Below, piece by piece: positions 58,961-64,000 of a DNA stretch of 64,000 nt (positions are counted from its first letter, which is position 1; each line of letters opens with the position of its first letter). A program made the position numbers and the translations under genes. Where the stretch lies: NCBI GenBank assembly GCA_964454335.1, contig CAYVVT010000007.1, forward strand, positions 94,066-158,065, in the 5' to 3' direction. This DNA is from CAYVVT01 sp964454335. GTDB lineage: Bacteria > Fidelibacterota > UBA8477 > JABMPR01. The notes beneath the pieces are model-generated. The model saw only the letters and a program-made list of their open reading frames with translations. It did no database searches and was not told where the DNA came from.

Positions 58961-58989
58961 ATATTGTATATATCATACATATACAATAT
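58961..58989. promoter_or_regulatory. GntR/YtrA operator palindrome with overlapping promoter
   Basis: Arms ATATTGTATAT and ATATACAATAT (11 bp, perfect) with a 7-nt spacer. On the minus strand TTGTAT...TATTCA at 17-nt spacing could be the -35/-10 pair and overlaps the palindrome. The position and AT-rich TTGTATA half-sites fit a YtrA-type autorepression operator. Confidence 0.7.
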
Positions 58990-59130
58990 AAACATTTATA
59001 CCCACGGATCAAGCATGATCTCAAAGTTTATCAGACTGTATGGATGATCTGTACCTTTTCAATCCAGTCTCTATATTGAGGAGCGATGTGACTCTGATAT
59101 TTATGTTCTATCAATGACCAGGAGCAGAAA

Positions 59131-60120
59131 ATGCAATATCGAAGGCTAGGATCCTCCGGACTTAAACTCAGCCTGCTTTCATTTGGATCATGGGTGACTT
59201 TCAAACAACAGGTGGACCAGAGTTTGGCCACTGAGCTGATGACCATGGCTTATGACGCTGGTGTGAATTTCTTTGACAATGCTGAGGTTTATGCCGCCGG
59301 TGCTTCAGAGGAGATCATGGGCCAGTCTCTGAAGGACCTGGGTTGGACCAGAGACAGCTATACGGTTTCGAGCAAGGTATTCTTTGGAGGCAAACTACCT
59401 ACCCAGCGTGGCTTGAGCAGGAAACACATCACGGATGCCTGCCACGCAGCCCTGAAGCGTCTTCAGGTGGATTACCTGGACCTGTATTTCTGCCACCGAC
59501 CCGATGAGGTAACTCCCGTTGAGGAGAGTGTGCGGGCGATGCATGATCTTATCCAGCAGGGTAAGGTTCTATACTGGGGTACTTCGGAATGGAGTGCCCA
59601 GCAGATCATGGAGGCATATGGTATAGCCCGTCAGTACAACCTCACGCCCCCCACCATGGAACAACCGGAATACAATATGTTCACCCGTGAGAGGGTTGAA
59701 GCCGAATACCGCAGACTCTACTCCGAGATCGGTCTGGGCACCACGATCTGGTCGCCACTGGCTTCAGGTATGCTCACGGGAAAGTACATTGACGGCATCC
59801 CTGAGAACACAAGGCTTGACCTGCCGGGTTATGGATTTCTCAAACGCCGCTTCGAATCCGCAGAAGGCCAAGCTCAGATTGCCAAGACCGCAGAGCTGAA
59901 GGCGATTGCCGATGAGCTGGGAATCAGCCTCGCTGAAATGGCCCTGGCCTGGTGTGCAGTGAATCCCAATGTCAGCACCGTGATCCTCGGTGCCTCCAAC
60001 AGTTCACAGTTGAAACAGAATCTCAAGGCTCTGGATGCACTGCCGTTGTTGACTGCTGAAGCCATGGCGAAGATTGAATCCGTTCTGGATAATCGACCGG
60101 CGGAACCGGAACTGTTCTAG
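59131..60120 (+). CDS. Aldo/keto reductase (KCNAB/YghZ-like)
   Basis: 329 aa. NADPH-dependent TIM-barrel oxidoreductase. The catalytic tetrad is visible in NFFDNAEVY (Asp and Tyr near residues 49-57), the Lys in SSKVF and His in FCHRPDE. C-terminal cofactor motifs (STVILGASNSSQL) are normal. AGGAG lies 7 nt before the ATG. It is the only plus-strand gene after 48064 and its physiological substrate is unknown. Confidence 0.9.
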   Translation: MQYRRLGSSGLKLSLLSFGSWVTFKQQVDQSLATELMTMAYDAGVNFFDNAEVYAAGASEEIMGQSLKDLGWTRDSYTVSSKVFFGGKLPTQRGLSRKHITDACHAALKRLQVDYLDLYFCHRPDEVTPVEESVRAMHDLIQQGKVLYWGTSEWSAQQIMEAYGIARQYNLTPPTMEQPEYNMFTRERVEAEYRRLYSEIGLGTTIWSPLASGMLTGKYIDGIPENTRLDLPGYGFLKRRFESAEGQAQIAKTAELKAIADELGISLAEMALAWCAVNPNVSTVILGASNSSQLKQNLKALDALPLLTAEAMAKIESVLDNRPAEPELF

Positions 60121-60215
60121 ACTGACATCTCGATAACCATGGCTGCGATCTTAGGGATCAGCTGACCGATAACCTCCAGCTTCTGAGCCTGACGCAACTG
60201 TTCTTCGGCGATCTT
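60117..60215 (-). pseudogene. Histidine-kinase remnant (DHp-like fragment)
   Basis: A 32-codon open stretch with no start ends in a TAG that shares bases with the AKR stop. It reads AEEQLRQAQKLEVIGQLIPK, which closely resembles the segment before the phospho-acceptor His in many PAS-histidine kinases (EEQLRQAQKMEAIGQL). The expected His-containing stretch is not present and a TAA lies just upstream in frame. A chance coiled-coil similarity is possible. Confidence 0.35.
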
Positions 60216-60259
60216 TACTTACATTCCATTCTCCCTACTTTGAATATCGGGGGAAAAGA

Positions 60260-60335
60260 CACGGGCTTTAGGGGTTAGGAGTTGGGAGTTGGGAGTTGGG
60301 AGATTGGAGTTAGGAGTTAGGTGTTAGGTGTAGGT
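60260..60335. repeat. Degenerate tandem repeat (GGAGTTAGGAGTTGG type)
   Basis: About ten imperfect copies of a 7-nt unit (GTTGGGA/GTTAGGA) lie downstream of the SRPBCC gene. A related shorter run is seen near 15995-16020. No coding capacity is apparent. Confidence 0.7.
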
Positions 60336-60787
60336 CAACTACGATGTTGTTCACATAATTCTTTCAAGGCACCCAATTCCCGCTGCATCTGCTTTAGGAT
60401 CTTCCTTTTGAGAATGATACTACCAAAGATCATCATGATCCTGGAGAAGGATTTGAATTTGAGCCTGGCACTCTGGGTGACACGGGTTCCGCTATCGATT
60501 CTGTGCACATGGAATACAACGCTGGCTTCATTGTAACGACCTTCAAGATGGAATGAGATCATCTGATCCGGTACATAGCCTGTGATCTCACCGAACAATT
60601 CAGTTGACCGACCGTTCTCCTGAACACGTTCCCGAAAGGTCGTTCCAACCATCCCAGGATGTTCTTCGAGTATTTCCGTTTCAGTGACGCTGGTCATCCA
60701 CTGTCTGGCATGCTCAGGTGACCTGATCCAGTCAAAGACATTCTCAGGCGTGTTATTGATGTCAACGGTTGTATCAAGTTTAAGCAT
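60335..60787 (-). CDS. SRPBCC-family (START-like) protein
   Basis: 150 aa from ATG 60787 (MLKLDTTVDINNTPENVFDWI); longer in-frame forms have an unusual N-terminus. The fold pattern is that of polyketide cyclase/coenzyme Q-binding proteins: N-terminal strand and helix with a proline-rich turn, a central sheet, and a long C-terminal helix (IILKRKILKQMQRELGALKEL). Members bind hydrophobic ligands. No SD is visible and TATATA lies shortly before the ATG, so a leaderless mRNA is possible. Confidence 0.7.
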   Translation of the reverse strand: MLKLDTTVDINNTPENVFDWIRSPEHARQWMTSVTETEILEEHPGMVGTTFRERVQENGRSTELFGEITGYVPDQMISFHLEGRYNEASVVFHVHRIDSGTRVTQSARLKFKSFSRIMMIFGSIILKRKILKQMQRELGALKELCEQHRS

Positions 60788-60944
60788 ATGTGCAGATATA
60801 TAGTGAACGCGAATTTCCGGGATCAGAATCCAGGAGCAAAGAACTAGTCTCCCACAGTCATGAGTCATTTATAGATATTTACGGATCCTCTGTACTGAAT
60901 TGTCAATCCGCCCCCACCTTTGGCGCGATCCAATCCCCAATCCG

Positions 60945-61006
60945 CTAATTCGATAATTCGATAATTCGATAATTCGATAATCCGATAATTCACTAATTCG
61001 TGAATA
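60945..61006. repeat. Degenerate tandem repeat (ATAATTCG unit)
   Basis: Six or so imperfect copies of the 9-nt unit ATAATTCG(A) between the usher-like gene and the SRPBCC gene. AT-rich, no ORF. One of several short-period repeats in spacers of this window. Confidence 0.75.
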
Positions 61007-61007
61007 C

Positions 61008-63653
61008 CTACTCCAGAATAAAATCCAGCCCTTCCACGAAATCACCCTCGGGCAGGGCTTTGACCTCAAAGTTCAGTATTGCCGGTTTCGAATGAGCGCC
61101 CAGGAACAGCAACTGGCCCTCATCAATACTGACGTTATAGTGGCCCGGTGGGATCTCCATACTGTAGTAGGTCCCATCCCCGAAGGTCCGGACCATCTTC
61201 TCGAATTCTCCGTCCTCACTGGCAATGTAGATCCGCAGACCGCCAACGGGTATCAACTCGCCGCCGATAAGTCTTCGCACCTGACCATCGATGATCCCCG
61301 TGGTGATGAAGGGAATATCCAGACGCTTGTAACGGTTCGGGTCCGTGATAGCGGCAAATTCCTTGTAACGTGGGACCAGGGTGGGATTACGGATATAGGC
61401 CTCATTGATGACAAAATTATATTTACGGTAGGGCTGTAGCTGGGTCAGTCTGGAGATATTGTCCTTGGAGATCTGGCGACTGCTGGATCGGTGGATGCGA
61501 ACGGCATTCCCGGGAATGATCTCCTCTCCCTGGTCGTAGCTGTCAGATCCATTCTCATCGACGTACATGCGCACCGTCACCCCCGCACGACCCACCTGTT
61601 GCCGATTATCCCAGATCCATTGGCCATAGTCGCGATCCAGGGCCACCGATCCCCGGACGGTCTGGCTCAGCGATGTAACGCTGCTGATCGATCCAGAGGA
61701 GGCCGGCTTACTCACGTTGCGCAGGGAACTAGTTGAGCGGACACGCTCCAGGTCTAGCATATATGTGAATTCCACGGAGGTGGCGTCGCTCACCAGATCA
61801 CGATTGAGGGAAAACTGGAAGCGTCCGTGCCGGGCTACCTGCTTCAGGATCTGTAGGCGTATCTCACTGGCTTTTCCAGTTTTTGTATTGATGAGGTGTT
61901 CAAGGCGAAAATAGCTCCCTTGCAGGATCTTCCGTATATCCGGTCGACGTGGCACTGAATACGTGAACCCTATATTGAACGAACCCTGGTCTGTACTGGT
62001 AGAGTCCTGGAGTTTCTCTATGCCCCGGTAATTGGTTCTGATCCGAACCCTGCCCAGAAAGGAATTCACGTAGAAGCCATTCTGCAGATAGATGTACTCC
62101 GGGAATTCCTGGGCAAAGCCGGAATAACGAAAGGTCACCGGCATGCTGCCAAGTTGAAAAGGGTAATAGAAACTGAAATTGATATCTCTGTGCAGCCCCA
62201 GCTTGTTCAATGGCCCGATACCATCATAGTGGGTGTATACCAGAGACCAACTCGAGGATGAGGGATAAACCACGCGATTCGTCAATCGATAGAAGGCGTT
62301 CGGGGCGATATCCAGGCTCACGAGATCATAGGTAAAGATGCGTGCCGATAACTGATTGTGTATGAGGGCCCTGTCCCGATAGGCATCCTGCATATATTCA
62401 ATCGCAAGACGGTTTGATAACCAGTTGGTCAACCCGGCGTTGATGCTCACCTGTCCGTAGTCATCCCAGGCTTCCCAGCTTGTTTCATCGTTCTCCACCT
62501 TGCCGGCCTGCATGTGAACATGAATATCCCCCGGAGGTAGAAAATTATATGGAACCTGGATCCTGCGGTCCTGCTCGATAACACGGCCCTGTTTGTTATA
62601 GATCCTTTGCTTGATATCTGAAGTCCCGTAATTCAATGGCAGGGTGAAGCGGTAATATCCGAACTCATCGGCCTTGCCTACATCCACCAGACGATTGTCC
62701 TGGTAGATCTCGATGTCCGATTCAGGCTCGGTGAAACCATCAATGATGTAATTGTCGAAACTCACTTTGGGTTCCACCGGTTCATTGCTGAGGACGATTC
62801 CCTGGAAGGATTGACTGAGCAGACCACTGGTTGGATTCTGCCCCAGGGACAGGGTGGTGAACCAAGGTGGTAAGGGCCTGACATATCTCCAGCGGAGATC
62901 CGAGCCCATGAAGGAGGTATTGGTTACGATCCCACTGTCTGGCAGTGTGGCAAGACCACGGTGGACACTGCTGATAATCGACCCCTCAATATCCCCCAGC
63001 AGCACTTCTCCACCCAATGATAGATTCAGGTTCATCACCTGATTATCTGCATTCATCGAGGAATACAGAGTATAATCCATCAATCCGCCATCCAGAATCC
63101 GACGCTCGCGATCATAGATCAGTGGGAATTCAGCGCTCTCCAGGGAGCCCAGCTGCTGTATTTCGTACCGTTTAAGACGCTGCTGTCTGGCAACGACAGG
63201 CATGATATCCTTCGTTTCCAGTTTCAGGATCAGACGGCTCATGTCAACGGTGAATGTGAGACCAAACACCTGTTCGAAAACCTCGGGTACAAGGTAGAAA
63301 TCAACCTCTTTGGCCAGGAAGTGGGATGCCGGGAGCAGGAAATACTTATCTCCGATACTGGCTGAATTGGATCTCATGTCCAACCGATAGAAAGGTCCAT
63401 TCTCCAGATAGGTCCCGGAGACGCTCAGACTGGCTGGATCTATGGTGTACTCGATCCCCAGTAGCTGAAATAATTCAGTAAGGGGCAGGTAGAACTCACC
63501 ATAGCTCAGATAAGCAACAATGATCTCGTTTATCCCGCCCTGATAGCGGAAGGAAAGGAACACTTCCTCTTCATAATCCAGGAACTGCGCCTGCAGCGCA
63601 GTGGGTAATGGAAGAACTAGTAGGAGAACAAGGAAAAGCGAAAAGCGTCGCAA
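61008..63653 (-). CDS. Usher-like outer-membrane protein
   Basis: 881 aa. Signal peptide at residues 1-22 (LFLVLLLVLPLPTALQAQ). The N-terminal 150 residues are a mixed sheet domain; residues from about 200 to 700 have the repeated beta-strand pattern of a large barrel, with a plug-like segment (IIDGFTEPESDIEIYQDNR), and the C-terminus has two small sheet domains that may be carboxypeptidase-regulatory-like. This resembles fimbrial ushers. The start is TTG 63651-63653, one nt after the stop of a chaperone-like gene; no in-frame ATG lies near. No pilin gene is seen in the window. Confidence 0.65.
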   Translation of the reverse strand: MRRFSLFLVLLLVLPLPTALQAQFLDYEEEVFLSFRYQGGINEIIVAYLSYGEFYLPLTELFQLLGIEYTIDPASLSVSGTYLENGPFYRLDMRSNSASIGDKYFLLPASHFLAKEVDFYLVPEVFEQVFGLTFTVDMSRLILKLETKDIMPVVARQQRLKRYEIQQLGSLESAEFPLIYDRERRILDGGLMDYTLYSSMNADNQVMNLNLSLGGEVLLGDIEGSIISSVHRGLATLPDSGIVTNTSFMGSDLRWRYVRPLPPWFTTLSLGQNPTSGLLSQSFQGIVLSNEPVEPKVSFDNYIIDGFTEPESDIEIYQDNRLVDVGKADEFGYYRFTLPLNYGTSDIKQRIYNKQGRVIEQDRRIQVPYNFLPPGDIHVHMQAGKVENDETSWEAWDDYGQVSINAGLTNWLSNRLAIEYMQDAYRDRALIHNQLSARIFTYDLVSLDIAPNAFYRLTNRVVYPSSSSWSLVYTHYDGIGPLNKLGLHRDINFSFYYPFQLGSMPVTFRYSGFAQEFPEYIYLQNGFYVNSFLGRVRIRTNYRGIEKLQDSTSTDQGSFNIGFTYSVPRRPDIRKILQGSYFRLEHLINTKTGKASEIRLQILKQVARHGRFQFSLNRDLVSDATSVEFTYMLDLERVRSTSSLRNVSKPASSGSISSVTSLSQTVRGSVALDRDYGQWIWDNRQQVGRAGVTVRMYVDENGSDSYDQGEEIIPGNAVRIHRSSSRQISKDNISRLTQLQPYRKYNFVINEAYIRNPTLVPRYKEFAAITDPNRYKRLDIPFITTGIIDGQVRRLIGGELIPVGGLRIYIASEDGEFEKMVRTFGDGTYYSMEIPPGHYNVSIDEGQLLFLGAHSKPAILNFEVKALPEGDFVEGLDFILE

Positions 63654-63654
63654 C

Positions 63655-64000
63655 TCAGTTTTTCGTGATCCCTATTTTCTTGGTGACTTCCGGGGCTGGA
63701 ATGAGCTTCCCATCTGGAATATCATCCCGCGTTGGTATCAATTTGAGGTCACAGAAATAGGATCCACGATCCATGTCAGAGATGTCCAGGTCCATGCGGC
63801 GCACACCATCAGTATAGACTGACAGGAAGATCTTTTCGGTTCTCAGGACCTTCCCGGATTCTTCTGTGATGGTTGCGATGAGCGACCCCAGGAAAGGTGC
63901 GTTGCCACTCTTTTTCAGGTCAACGAGTATGTCCAGCTCATCTCCATCTGTAGCCTTCCAGCACATGTGGCACAGAATGGGCTGATTTTTTGAGAGAGAC
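63655..64000 (-). CDS. PapD-like periplasmic chaperone, partial (C-terminal part)
   Basis: 114 residues visible; the reading frame runs off the end of the window, so the start is missing. The visible part has beta-sandwich spacing (DILVDLKKSGNAPFLGSL, FLSVYTDGVRRMDLDI, SYFCDLKLIPTRDDI) like a PapD-type chaperone. It is followed at once by the usher-like gene, the usual chaperone-usher order. Family assignment is by pattern and context. Confidence 0.5.
   Translation of the reverse strand, partial: SLSKNQPILCHMCWKATDGDELDILVDLKKSGNAPFLGSLIATITEESGKVLRTEKIFLSVYTDGVRRMDLDISDMDRGSYFCDLKLIPTRDDIPDGKLIPAPEVTKKIGITKN

Overview
The window looks like a chromosome segment from a Gram-negative, FCB-group bacterium, most likely Candidatus Marinimicrobia (SAR406) or a close relative. 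The reasons are the wording of RpoC and RpoB, four exported proteins ending in a FlgD-like/T9SS-type C-terminal domain (NYPNPFNP...), Omp85-type and TolC-type outer-membrane proteins, and many lipoproteins. The phylum call is an inference from sequence style, not from a tree.

Positions 1-15935 (all minus strand) are one long translation/transcription superoperon. In transcription order it reads tRNA-Thr(TGT), tRNA-Tyr, tRNA-Gly, tRNA-Thr(GGT), tuf, rpmG, tRNA-Trp, secE, nusG, rplK, rplA, rplJ, rplL, rpoB, rpoC, rpsL, rpsG, fusA, and the first two codons of one more gene. The tRNA-tuf head matches the E. coli thrU-tyrU-glyT-thrT-tufB order. Positions 16231-21384 hold cysS, ddl, a ZIP/heavy-metal-permease fusion and lgt. 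Positions 21511-25164 hold an atypical thiolase/DUF35 operon that starts with a truncated thiolase remnant. Positions 25265-29227 hold an outer-membrane barrel, a thioredoxin-like lipoprotein and a secreted class II glutamine-amidotransferase-fold protein.

The most notable part is 29243-39102: a class V aminotransferase followed by three tandem genes of about 2.6 kb, each interrupted by an in-frame TGA at codon 36. In all three the TGA lies just after a signal peptide, in the context FTN(A/S/T)G-TGA-x-x-Cys-Gly-Pro. Reading it as selenocysteine gives a thioredoxin/Omp28-like UxxC redox site. A 6-bp hairpin with a G- and U-containing loop begins exactly 27 nt after each TGA, as expected for a bacterial SECIS element. 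After the redox domain come FG-GAP-like repeats and a C-terminal sorting domain. I read these as three exported selenoproteins. Standard gene calling would cut off their signal peptide and active site.

Positions 39283-45568 carry a TetR-regulated RND efflux operon (tetR-tolC-MFP-RND). Positions 45728-48064 carry a histone-deacetylase-family hydrolase and a DASS transporter on the plus strand. Positions 48053-55723 (minus) carry a STAS-like protein, an SH3 protein, a FAD/Fe-S dehydrogenase, a Ppx/GppA phosphatase, SixA, and the threonine-to-glycine pair kbl and NAD-epimerase-type threonine dehydrogenase. Positions 55904-58923 carry a lipoprotein and a GntR(YtrA)/ABC operon with a palindromic operator. 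The end of the window has an aldo/keto reductase, a SRPBCC protein, an usher-like outer-membrane protein and a partial PapD-like chaperone, with degenerate short tandem repeats in the spacers.
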